DNA from: Prosthecobacter sp.
GTDB lineage: Bacteria > Verrucomicrobiota > Verrucomicrobiia > Verrucomicrobiales > Verrucomicrobiaceae
Assembly: GCA_020216965.1 (NCBI GenBank)
Contig: JAIWOJ010000065.1
Location: 1 to 8,450, forward strand
Direction of reading: 5' to 3'
DNA: 8,450 nt
The notes beneath the pieces are model-generated. The model saw nothing but the letters and a program-made list of their open reading frames with translations, did not search any database and was not told where the DNA came from. A program made the translations under genes and the position numbers. Below, one piece after another: positions 1 through 6,769 of this stretch (the first letter of the stretch is position 1; each line of letters begins with the position of its first letter).

Positions 1-267
1 CTATTTGCTGAATGGAAGCTTGATAAGGCGACCGCAGACAAGGTTCGGATGATAATTTACGACAGGGAGTTGGAACAAAGACTTTGGATGATGAAGCCTG
101 AAGCATCCGCTCCCGCGACTTGGCGAGCGAGTCATAGTGCAAAGAAGGCGATGAAACTCCTTAAAGACTCCGAATTATCAAACCTAATTGGACCGGATCG
201 CCTGAAGCGTCTGCTGCAAGTCGATGCAAAGGTTCTGGAGGAGATGAAAAACAGCGCCAATGACTGA
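1..267 (+). CDS. Hypothetical protein, C-terminal part (5' end outside window)
   Basis: Frame 1 is open from the first base to a TGA at 265-267, giving 88 residues. The gene therefore probably begins upstream of the window, and the ATG at 49 need not be its start. The fragment is hydrophilic and apparently all helical, rich in Lys, Arg, Glu and Leu. It contains ADKVRMIIYDRELEQRL near its beginning and LIGPDRLKRLLQVDAKVLEE near its end. There is no membrane segment, cysteine pair or catalytic motif. I do not recognise the family. Helical proteins with an ADKV...I...RE stretch and an LGP-R-type stretch occur in verrucomicrobial hypothetical proteins, but that resemblance is an impression only. 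Base composition is more AT-rich than the genes after base 500. Confidence 0.5.
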   Translation, partial: LFAEWKLDKATADKVRMIIYDRELEQRLWMMKPEASAPATWRASHSAKKAMKLLKDSELSNLIGPDRLKRLLQVDAKVLEEMKNSAND

Positions 268-460
268 GTTGCGTCCAAACCGGGCCTGCATTTGCAGGAT
301 TGTGCTCCTGTTGGCTTTTACGCTTCATCGAAGTGGTTGAGCAGATGAATCTGGTTCCGCTGCCTGGTTTTGAGAGATTTAAGAGGCTTAAAAAAGCTTG
401 GAAAAGAGCTTCGTCCAAAATCAGCGGCAAAGTGTGATAACGAAAAGGCTGATTAAATCA
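260..460 (+). other. Gene-poor AT-richer stretch with two possible tiny ORFs
   Basis: Between the partial gene and the next membrane gene I see no known feature. Two tiny ORFs follow each other here. ORF 260-340 (26 aa) begins with an ATG overlapping the preceding stop region and carries a hydrophobic run IVLLLAF. ORF 345-437 (30 aa) starts 4 bases later and is strongly basic: 9 Lys/Arg against one Glu, core RFKRLKKAWKRASSKISGK. Neither has a good Shine-Dalgarno. They could be real small genes, remnants of a decayed gene, or chance. No clear promoter hexamer pair was found; the only A-rich patch is around 389-405. Confidence 0.25.
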
Positions 461-1123
461 ATGCAACAAAGAATGAAGGCGGGCGGCTTAATGGTCAAGG
501 CACGCCGTATACATGTGATTCTACTGTTTATTCTGTGCGTAATCTGGCTCATTCCATTTGCATGGGTTGGGATGAAACTTGGGCGGCTGCCGGTATCGCT
601 GCCTCGTCGTCTCTTGCAGCAGTATAACACGGCTGCCTTGTTTACCCATCGCTGCTCAGTTTGGTCTGACTGGTGGGTCGAGGTGAAGCAGGGGAAAGAC
701 GCTGTCTGGCGTGGGGTGGACATGAGGGAGGTCGCCCCGATGCCGGAAGCCGGATACAGACTGCGTGTGGAGCGCATGCTGGCGGACACGCTTGGCAAAA
801 AGACCGCCCTCAGTTTCCGAAAGAGGCTGGCGGAGTGGATCGCGCGGCGACTGAAGCAGAAGGACGGGATGGAAATCACGGGTCTGAGGATTCGAAGGGC
901 TCTCTGGCGGACCAACACTCCCGAACTCAACTTTCCCAGAGGACACTGGGAGCGGGGGCTGGACACACTGCCTGCGACCACCCAGATCAGCACTCTGGCC
1001 GAGTATGCGATCGTGAATGGAACCGCCATAGTCGTCCAGGCCAGGCCGAAAGGTCCGGCAGGGACGCCGCAGCCGAAGATTTTCCGCAGGGAGAATACCA
1101 GCAAGCCTGCTGGGAAGGCTTGA
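461..1123 (+). CDS. Hypothetical single-pass membrane protein, partner gene of HTTM protein
   Basis: This 220-residue protein has a basic N-terminus (MVKARR at 11-16), one hydrophobic segment at about 17-37 (IHVILLFILCVIWLIPFAWVG), and then a soluble region of about 180 residues. This predicts an N-in, single-pass membrane protein with its main domain outside the cytoplasm. The soluble part has a Trp-rich patch (SVWSDWWVEVKQG, 66-78), a basic helical middle (100-150), a short beta-like stretch (EYAIVNGTAIVVQARP, 181-196) and a Pro/Lys/Arg-rich tail. I do not recognise the family. The layout (one TM, then an LF...W...WVEV patch) recalls small membrane proteins often encoded beside HTTM genes, such as DUF5819-type proteins, but this is a weak resemblance. 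The frame stays open back to a TTG at 398. ATG 461 was chosen for AAAAGG 12 bases upstream; ATG 491 is an equal alternative. The gene lies 28 bases before the HTTM gene and is probably co-transcribed with it. Confidence 0.6.
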   Translation: MQQRMKAGGLMVKARRIHVILLFILCVIWLIPFAWVGMKLGRLPVSLPRRLLQQYNTAALFTHRCSVWSDWWVEVKQGKDAVWRGVDMREVAPMPEAGYRLRVERMLADTLGKKTALSFRKRLAEWIARRLKQKDGMEITGLRIRRALWRTNTPELNFPRGHWERGLDTLPATTQISTLAEYAIVNGTAIVVQARPKGPAGTPQPKIFRRENTSKPAGKA

Positions 1124-1151
1124 GCTGTGTGTTTCCGCACTTGTCACGCAG

Positions 1152-2075
1152 ATGAATGAAACCCCAAGGCCGGAGGCATCTGCCGCAAGTGTGTTCCGCC
1201 GCACGGTTTCATCCTTGGTGGCTGGCATCGATGCGTTGCCGCTGCGCGTGTTTGAGGTGTGTTTCACGGCTTCTTACCTGCTGCGTGTTGGCTGGCTGGG
1301 GCTGTGGTGGCGGGAATGGCTGACGGAGGAGGGCATTCATCTGAATGCAGCGGAGCTGGCTGAGATCGGCTATGCGCCGCCGCTGCCTCTGCTGACCGCG
1401 CCGGGAGTGGTGTTGCTGGCGGTGATGATCTGCCTGTCCGCCGCTGGGCTGATCCTGAACAAGGCGCGGCGGCTGGCTCTGCTGGGCATCTTTGTCTGCG
1501 CTCTATACACCCAGGGGGTGGACTGGATGTCCGCTTCCTCCCTGAGTAAGCTGCATGTGGCTGTCTATGGCATCCTGCTGATGTCACCTGGGTATCTGCG
1601 TGATCCTGTCAACGGCAGGCTCTTGATCTGCGCGGTGCCCGTGAGAGTGATCCAGGCCACGCTGATCTGCCAGTATCTGGCCTCCGGCACGGCCAAGGCA
1701 TTCAAGGGCGACTGGCTGAAACACAGTGACGTGCTGTACACCCTTGTGCAGGGGGTGTTCCGCACGGATTTCGCAGCCTGGTGCTTGCGCACATTGCCAG
1801 TATGGAGCTGGACGGTGATGCAGTGGGTGACGCTGCTTTTTGAACTGGAGGCTCCCGTGCTCTTCTGTGTGAAGAATCTCCGCCCCATCGCCTTTGTCAT
1901 CGGCATCGGCTTTCACCTGATGATCGCGCTGATGATGAAGGATCTGATCTTCTTCAGCGCGCAGATGTGGACGTTTTACGCGCTCTTCATCACGGCAGAG
2001 GAATACCGGCGGCTCGGTGCATGGGTGGTTGCGGGATGGCGGCGTATTTCCGGATTTATGATCAGGCACTCATGA
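1152..2075 (+). CDS. HTTM domain protein (vitamin K-dependent gamma-carboxylase-like membrane protein)
   Basis: This 307-residue polytopic membrane protein has about seven hydrophobic segments, roughly at 31-52, 83-104, 106-120, 158-178, 216-240, 245-262 and 264-281. The central YLASGTAKAFKGDWL (175-189) corresponds to the region that in the human gamma-glutamyl carboxylase reads Y-x-x-A-G-x-K-K-L-x-x-D-W; Lys182 would fall at the catalytic-lysine position. The following FELEAPVLF (230-238) and GFHLMIALMM (253-262) also match the HTTM pattern, with a His near the membrane. The length fits HTTM-only bacterial members, which lack the large lumenal domain of the true carboxylase. The bacterial family's reaction and substrate are largely unknown, so carboxylation is not implied. 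The ATG at 1152 has no Shine-Dalgarno; no other ATG lies near. It follows the single-pass membrane gene by 28 bases, and its stop overlaps the end of the convergent korA by 14 bases. Confidence 0.8.
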   Translation: MNETPRPEASAASVFRRTVSSLVAGIDALPLRVFEVCFTASYLLRVGWLGLWWREWLTEEGIHLNAAELAEIGYAPPLPLLTAPGVVLLAVMICLSAAGLILNKARRLALLGIFVCALYTQGVDWMSASSLSKLHVAVYGILLMSPGYLRDPVNGRLLICAVPVRVIQATLICQYLASGTAKAFKGDWLKHSDVLYTLVQGVFRTDFAAWCLRTLPVWSWTVMQWVTLLFELEAPVLFCVKNLRPIAFVIGIGFHLMIALMMKDLIFFSAQMWTFYALFITAEEYRRLGAWVVAGWRRISGFMIRHS

Positions 2076-3840
2076 TCTTTTCCGCGCTGGTGACGATCTC
2101 GCGGATGCGGAAGGTGAGGCCGTCGGTCTTGCAGATGGACTGGATTTTGGGCTCGGCATAAGCGGCGCGGATCATCATGGCAAGCTGGCCGTAGCCATAG
2201 ACGCCGATGTCGTTCAGCTCGACGACGGCGACCTTTTTGAAATTCTTCCACAGTCGATCAATGCCTGCGGGCATGGGGTGGATGTGGCGGAGGTGGGCGG
2301 CACCGTCCTTGTGACCTTCAGCGCGCAGGCGGTTCACGCTCTCCTTCACCTGGCCGAGGTTGCTGGCCCAACTGATGAGCAGGAGGTCGCCTTCCTGATC
2401 ACCATAGATCTCGGGAAGCGGGAGCTTTTTGCTCAGTTCGACGAGCTTGTTGCGGCGCTTCTCGGTCATCTTTTGGTGCATCTTTGGATTGCCGCTGGGG
2501 TGGCCGTATTCGTCGTGCTCCAGGCCGGAAATGTGCGGGTATTTGCCGGTCATCTTGGTGCCGGGAGGCGCGTGGCGGGTGATGGCATCCAGCGGGTAGG
2601 GTTTGAAGTCGGGGCCGCGGTCAGAGAGATCGAGCGTGGGCTCGACCCAGTGCTTGTCGAGGTCAGGCTCGGTGAAGGCCTCGATGCGGCTGCTGAGCGC
2701 CTGATCGGTGAGGATGATGACGGGGCAGGAGTACTCGCGGGCCAGTCTGCCAGCCTCCAGGGCGATGTAGAAGCAGTCCTCCACATCCTGCGGGGCGATG
2801 ACGATGCGTGGGGCGTCGCCGTGGCTGCCGTAGATGGCCTGCATCAGATCGCTCTGCTCGATGCTGGTGGGCATGCCGGTGGAGGGGCCGCCGCGCTGGA
2901 CGTTCACGACGATGAGCGGGATCTCCGCCATGCTGGCATAGCTCAGCGCCTCCATTTTCAAACTGAGACCGGGGCCGGAGCTGCCGGTGATGGCCAGATG
3001 CCCGGCGAAGGCCGCGCCGATGGTCATGGAAACGGCGGCGAGTTCATCCTCCGCCTGCACGTAGATGCCGCCATACTTCGGCAGCTCCGTGCGCAGGGTC
3101 TCCATGATGCTGGACCAGGGCGTGATGGGGTAGGCAGCGCCATAGCGCACGCCTGCGGCGATGAGGCCCATGCTGAGCATGGTGTTGCCATCGGCGCTGA
3201 TGCGGCGGTCAGCGGTGTGCTCGCCCTCTTCAAACCGGAAGGTGGTGATGTCACCCACCGGGTAGGCATAGCCTGCGTCAAAGGCCAGCATGGCATTGCG
3301 CAGTACGCTTTCGTCCTTTTTGCCAAACTGGCGGGCGAGGATGCCAGCGACCTTGTCCTTATCGAGACGGAAGACGGCGCAGAGCATGCCGAGCACGAAG
3401 ATATTCTTGCCACGATCACGGGCGCTGCCGCCGATGGCCTCAATGGTGGCTTGGGTGAAAGGCACGCCGATGTGGTGGATGCCGCGCTCGTGCTTCAGCT
3501 CCTTCACCTCGCCGCTATCGTAGAAGCAGATGCCGCCCTCGCGCAGCGCGCTGAGGTGGCTGTCGTAGCTGTGCTGGTAAAAGGCCACCAGGACATCGCT
3601 TTCATCACCGGGATGCAGCACCTCGCCACTGCCGAGATGCACCTGGAAGATGGAGGGACCCCCGCTGATCGTGGAAGGGATGGTCATGTAGGTCATCACA
3701 TCCTGCTGCGTGCGGCCCGCGAGCCGGGCGAGGATGCCGCCGATGGACTGGATGCCGTCCTGCGAGTTGCCGGCGAGACGGATGACGGCGTTGCGGAGCG
3801 CCTGCACGGCAGCAGGCGATGGGGCTGGGGCTGTGGACAT
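2062..3840 (-). CDS. korA: 2-oxoacid:acceptor oxidoreductase, fused gamma-alpha subunit (KorA type)
   Basis: This 592-residue protein is a subunit of the cytoplasmic enzyme that oxidatively decarboxylates a 2-oxoacid (2-oxoglutarate is most likely) to the acyl-CoA and passes electrons to ferredoxin. Residues about 12-195 form the gamma domain, including GNSQDGIQSIGGILARLAGR (24-43). The alpha domain begins near 212 (DGNTMLSMGLIAAG) and carries AAYPITPWSSIMETL (235-249), EDELAA (264-269), GSSGPGLSLKMEALSYA (286-302) and the family hallmark QRGGPSTGMPT...EQSDL (315-332). Domain II is at about 480-592. The length and order match the common gamma-alpha fusion. The TPP and [4Fe-4S] beta subunit (KorB), required for activity, is not next to it: the flanking genes are HTTM (convergent) and cstA (divergent). 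The start lacks a Shine-Dalgarno. Whether the substrate is 2-oxoglutarate or another oxoacid cannot be settled from the alpha chain alone. Confidence 0.93.
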   Translation of the reverse strand: MSTAPAPSPAAVQALRNAVIRLAGNSQDGIQSIGGILARLAGRTQQDVMTYMTIPSTISGGPSIFQVHLGSGEVLHPGDESDVLVAFYQHSYDSHLSALREGGICFYDSGEVKELKHERGIHHIGVPFTQATIEAIGGSARDRGKNIFVLGMLCAVFRLDKDKVAGILARQFGKKDESVLRNAMLAFDAGYAYPVGDITTFRFEEGEHTADRRISADGNTMLSMGLIAAGVRYGAAYPITPWSSIMETLRTELPKYGGIYVQAEDELAAVSMTIGAAFAGHLAITGSSGPGLSLKMEALSYASMAEIPLIVVNVQRGGPSTGMPTSIEQSDLMQAIYGSHGDAPRIVIAPQDVEDCFYIALEAGRLAREYSCPVIILTDQALSSRIEAFTEPDLDKHWVEPTLDLSDRGPDFKPYPLDAITRHAPPGTKMTGKYPHISGLEHDEYGHPSGNPKMHQKMTEKRRNKLVELSKKLPLPEIYGDQEGDLLLISWASNLGQVKESVNRLRAEGHKDGAAHLRHIHPMPAGIDRLWKNFKKVAVVELNDIGVYGYGQLAMMIRAAYAEPKIQSICKTDGLTFRIREIVTSAEKIMSA

Positions 3841-4080
3841 GGTTGGTGGTTGCGGACTTCAAAAACGCCCATGGGTGAGCATTTTTTAACACAAGCGCTA
3901 AACTGGCCTGGAGGGTCATCTGCCGTCAAGTGCGCTGGTTCACTAAATCTTGTGAATGGCGTGGAGGCCCATCGTCTGGGAAAAAACGCCGGATTTCAGG
4001 CACCGCAGTGACTGGGGCACCTGCACCACGCGATGCCAGCCTTGCCAGGGGAAGAGACGCGGCCTAGTCTCGCGACCGCT
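3841..4080. promoter_or_regulatory. Divergent korA-cstA intergenic region
   Basis: These 240 bases separate the starts of korA (minus) and cstA (plus) and must hold both promoters unless one is further away. An AT-rich patch at 3881-3890 (ATTTTTTAAC) lies 40-50 bases before korA and is the likeliest melting region for it. A minus-strand TTGACG (plus-strand 3924-3929) has no good -10 at 16-18 bases. No convincing hexamer pair was found for cstA. The region also contains the inverted repeat at 3939-3956. The last ~60 bases before cstA are GC-rich leader, in frame with it from ATG 4033. Confidence 0.5.
3939..3956. promoter_or_regulatory. Operator-like inverted repeat TTCAC-N8-GTGAA
   Basis: TTCAC (3939-3943) and GTGAA (3952-3956) are perfect inverted copies separated by the AT-rich 8-mer TAAATCTT. 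An 18-base dyad of this size, in the middle of a divergent promoter region, is typical of a dimeric regulator's site. The arms are only 5 bases, so chance is possible and no regulator gene lies nearby. Confidence 0.25.
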
Positions 4081-6123
4081 ATGCCCAATCCACTCCGCAT
4101 TCTTCTCTGGCTCGCCATCGCCGCTCTCGGCGCGGGTTCCGTTGCTTTCACGGCTTTTCATCAAGGCGAGACGATCAACGCGCTGTGGATCGTGGTGGCG
4201 GGGTTGTGCTCCTTTGCCGTGGCTTACCGGTTTTACAGCAAGTGGCTGGTGACGAAGGTGCTGGTGCTAGACAAAATGCGCGCGACGCCCGCCCACACCA
4301 AGCAAGACGGCAAGGACTTCGTGCCGACGAACCAGTGGGTGGTCTTTGGCCATCACTTCGCTGCCATCGCAGGTCCGGGACCGCTCGTGGGGCCAGTGCT
4401 GGCTTCCCAATTTGGCTACCTACCGGGCACACTTTGGATCTTGATCGGTGCCACGCTGGGCGGTGGGGTGCATGATGCCATCGTGATGTTTGCCAGCATC
4501 CGCCGCGGCGGGAAATCGGTGGGTCAGATGTTGAAGGAGGAAGTCGGCTCCGTGGTGGGCTTTGTGGCGATGGTTTCCATCCTAGCGATCATGACCATCC
4601 TGCTCGCTGTGCTGGGTCTGGTGGTAGTGAAAGCACTCGCCGAGAGCCCCTGGGGCCTTTTCACCATCGCCATGACCATCCCGCTGGCCTTTCTGATGGG
4701 CTTCGGGCATACCATCCTGAAGATCAGCGTGAGGGATGTGACGATCTTTGGCATCGTGGGCCTGCTTGTCAGCGTGTGGGCGGGCAGCAAGCTGGGCGAA
4801 TGGGGGATTGAGCCCTTTTTTGACTTCAGCGGCACGTCGCTGGCATGGTCCATCATGATCTACGGCTTTGCGGCCTCCGTGCTGCCGGTCTGGATGCTAC
4901 TGGCTCCGCGTGACTACCTCAGCACCTTCATGAAAATCGGCACGGTGGCCGTGCTGGCAGTGGCGGTCATCTTTGTGGCTCCTGAGCTGCAAATGCCCAA
5001 GCTCACGAAATTTATCGACGGCACCGGCCTTGTCTTTGGCGGCAAGATTTTCCCGTTTGTCTTCATCACTATCGCCTGCGGGGCCATCTCCGGCTTTCAC
5101 GCACTGATCTCCAGCGGCACCACGCCGAAGATGCTGGACCGCGAGGACAGCATCCGCAGCGTGGCCTATGGCGCGATGGTGACGGAGATGCTGGTGGCGC
5201 TGATGGCCCTGGTGGCAGCCTGCGCGCTGGTGCCTGGCGAATACTTCGCCATCAATGCCGGGATCAACAAAACCATGCCGCCTGAGCAGGTGGTGAGGGT
5301 CATCACGGAGGCTGGCTATCCTGTCACGGTCGCAGGCATGGATAAGCTCGCCGCTGACATCGGCGAAAAGACCATGTTTGGCCGTGCGGGCGGCGCGCCG
5401 ACCTTTGCCGTGGGCATGGCGCAGATGTTCGCGCGCGCGTTTGGCGAGAGCTGGATGGCCTTTTGGTATCACTTCGCCATCATGTTTGAGGCGCTCTTCA
5501 TCCTGACCACGATCGATGCGGGCACGCGCGTGGGCCGTTTCATCCTCCAGGACTTCATGGGTAATCTCTGGAAGCCGCTGGGCAACACGCAGAGCCTGCC
5601 GGCGAACGTCTTTGCCAGCGCGCTGCTCGTCGCAGGCTGGGGCTACTTCCTCTATCAGGGCGTGGTCGATCCACTCGGCGGCATCAACACGCTCTGGCCG
5701 CTCTTTGGCATCGCCAACCAACTGCTGGCCGTCATCGCCTTCTGCCTGGGCACGACCATTCTGATCAAGATGGGCAAGGCCCGCTACCTGGCGGTGACCG
5801 GCGTGCCGCTGCTCTTTCTGATGAGTGCCACCTTCAGCGCCGGTTACATCAAAATCTTCGACAAGGATCCCAAGATGGGCTTCATCGCCGCTGCAGATTC
5901 CTTTGCGGCCAAGATCGCCGCAGGTGGGACCGAGCAACAGCTCAAAGAGTGGTCAGCGCAGCAGTTCAACTTCACGGTGGACACCGTGGTGACGGCTTTC
6001 TTCCTCTGCGCTGTCGCCATCATCTTCCTCGGCTGCTTGGCGGAGTGGGTGAAGCTGCTGCGCGGCTCAAAGAAGGCCGTGCTGCATGAAGACCCCTATG
6101 TGGCGCTGCCTGAAGCCGCCTGA
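4081..6123 (+). CDS. cstA: Carbon starvation protein CstA-family transporter
   Basis: This 680-residue polytopic inner-membrane protein belongs to the CstA family, whose characterised members import peptides or pyruvate when preferred carbon is scarce. Family hallmarks are seen in order: LAYRF-like AVAYRFYSKWL (46-56); HHFAAIAGPGPLVGPVLASQ (91-110) followed by FGYLPG; GGGVHDAIVM...RRGGKSVGQ (127-149); SGFHALISSGTTPKM (337-351); and FWYHFAIMFEALFILTTIDAGTRVGRF in the second half, followed by the GGINTLWPLFGIANQLLA stretch. Length is close to E. coli CstA and BtsT. The frame extends upstream to ATG 4033, but the 16 extra residues are hydrophilic and unlike the family, so ATG 4081, just before the first membrane helix, is preferred. 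Neither start has a clear Shine-Dalgarno. The gene is divergent from korA, and a zinc-ribbon/TPM gene follows after 16 bases, so it probably heads a four-gene transcription unit. Whether it carries pyruvate or peptides cannot be told from sequence. Confidence 0.95.
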   Translation: MPNPLRILLWLAIAALGAGSVAFTAFHQGETINALWIVVAGLCSFAVAYRFYSKWLVTKVLVLDKMRATPAHTKQDGKDFVPTNQWVVFGHHFAAIAGPGPLVGPVLASQFGYLPGTLWILIGATLGGGVHDAIVMFASIRRGGKSVGQMLKEEVGSVVGFVAMVSILAIMTILLAVLGLVVVKALAESPWGLFTIAMTIPLAFLMGFGHTILKISVRDVTIFGIVGLLVSVWAGSKLGEWGIEPFFDFSGTSLAWSIMIYGFAASVLPVWMLLAPRDYLSTFMKIGTVAVLAVAVIFVAPELQMPKLTKFIDGTGLVFGGKIFPFVFITIACGAISGFHALISSGTTPKMLDREDSIRSVAYGAMVTEMLVALMALVAACALVPGEYFAINAGINKTMPPEQVVRVITEAGYPVTVAGMDKLAADIGEKTMFGRAGGAPTFAVGMAQMFARAFGESWMAFWYHFAIMFEALFILTTIDAGTRVGRFILQDFMGNLWKPLGNTQSLPANVFASALLVAGWGYFLYQGVVDPLGGINTLWPLFGIANQLLAVIAFCLGTTILIKMGKARYLAVTGVPLLFLMSATFSAGYIKIFDKDPKMGFIAAADSFAAKIAAGGTEQQLKEWSAQQFNFTVDTVVTAFFLCAVAIIFLGCLAEWVKLLRGSKKAVLHEDPYVALPEAA

Positions 6124-6139
6124 TTTCCCCTGAACCGCC

Positions 6140-6769
6140 ATGCGCTGCCCGGCCTGCCATGCCCCGCACGGTGAAGCGGACACGGAGTGCCCAGCCTGCC
6201 GCTTCAGCCTGGCAGCCCTGGAGGCCAGCCTGGGGCCGCCACCCACCACGGCAGGCTTAGTCACGGATTTGGCAGAGGCGCTGAGCAAGGCAGACATGCG
6301 TCGGCTCAGGGAAGATTTGGGCCTGCTGGAGCAGCAGTTTCAGGGGCTCAGGGCCATGCTGGTCACCGCCTCTCCCCCGCCCACGCTCAGCCTTGCGATT
6401 TATGCCTTCTGGCTCTTCAACCGCGCGGGTGTCTTCAGTGCGGTGGAGAAGGGGGGTAGCAACCACGGGCTGCTCTTGATGATCGACCCCGCAGCAAAGG
6501 CTGCCGCAGTCGCACTGGGCTACGGCCTGGAGCCTTTGCTGCCTCCAGTCGCTCTGGAGGCATCCCTGGCCGTCGCAGGCCGCTATTTAGCCAAAGGGCA
6601 AATCGCGGCGGCGGCGGCTGGATTTTTCCGGGAAATGCAGCGCCAGTTGGCCTCTGGAGCCGCCGAATGGCCTCGGGTGTTTGGCGTGCATGAAGATTTA
6701 CCCTGGTTTGACAGCACGAGCGGCGTGCTCACCCTACCTGGCGCGCCAGACCTTGGTGATGCCTATTAG
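6140..6769 (+). CDS. Zinc-ribbon plus TPM-domain protein, probably cytoplasmic
   Basis: This 209-residue protein starts with a zinc ribbon of two CPxC knuckles (Cys3, Cys6, Cys17, Cys20). A helical linker with LREDLGLLEQQFQGLRAML (56-74) follows, then a TPM-like domain (TLP18.3/Psb32/MOLO-1 family) at about 75-170. That domain is marked by LAIYAFWLFNRAGV (85-98), a glycine-rich turn with SNHGLLLMIDPAAKAAAVAL (107-126) and GYGLEPLLPP (127-136). Most TPM proteins are exported, with a signal peptide and often a C-terminal membrane anchor. This one has neither and carries a metal-binding ribbon at the very N-terminus, so a cytoplasmic location is inferred. The tail after 175 is short and unassigned. 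The function of bacterial TPM proteins is poorly defined. The gene begins 16 bases after cstA and its last 11 bases overlap the ATG of the ABC permease gene, implying translational coupling. Confidence 0.8.
   Translation: MRCPACHAPHGEADTECPACRFSLAALEASLGPPPTTAGLVTDLAEALSKADMRRLREDLGLLEQQFQGLRAMLVTASPPPTLSLAIYAFWLFNRAGVFSAVEKGGSNHGLLLMIDPAAKAAAVALGYGLEPLLPPVALEASLAVAGRYLAKGQIAAAAAGFFREMQRQLASGAAEWPRVFGVHEDLPWFDSTSGVLTLPGAPDLGDAY

Noticed and set aside
421..1140. 239-codon minus-strand frame opposite the single-pass membrane gene
   Set aside because: The plus-strand frame has a coherent signal-anchor layout and operon spacing to the HTTM gene. The minus-strand product lacks such structure. The choice is less certain than for the other shadows.
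673..1155. 160-codon plus-strand frame overlapping the single-pass membrane gene
   Set aside because: Gly/Arg/His-rich composition without hydrophobic core, entirely inside another frame with better coding character.
3924..3929. Minus-strand TTGACG as a korA -35 box
   Set aside because: No acceptable -10 hexamer occurs at 16-18 bases from it; the AT-rich patch lies too far downstream.
3861..3990. Direct repeat AAAAACGCC at 3861-3869 and 3982-3990
   Set aside because: Only nine bases, different flanks, and built around an A-run; too short to call a shared operator.
2278..4011. 577-codon open frame on the plus strand opposite korA
   Set aside because: It is Ala/Gly/Val/Asp/His-rich with no recognisable domain and mirrors korA, whose motifs are unmistakable. 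It is a GC-rich codon-bias shadow.
4033..4080. Upstream start for cstA at 4033
   Set aside because: It adds 16 hydrophilic residues unlike the family before the first membrane helix. ATG 4081 fits better, though no Shine-Dalgarno decides it.
4897..5937. 346-codon open frame on the minus strand opposite cstA
   Set aside because: Low-complexity His/Arg/Asp/Ala-rich translation antisense to well-conserved CstA motifs; a shadow frame.
6681..6758. Upstream start for the ABC permease at 6681
   Set aside because: It would overlap the TPM gene by 89 bases. The added residues show no family resemblance, while ATG 6759 gives tight coupling.
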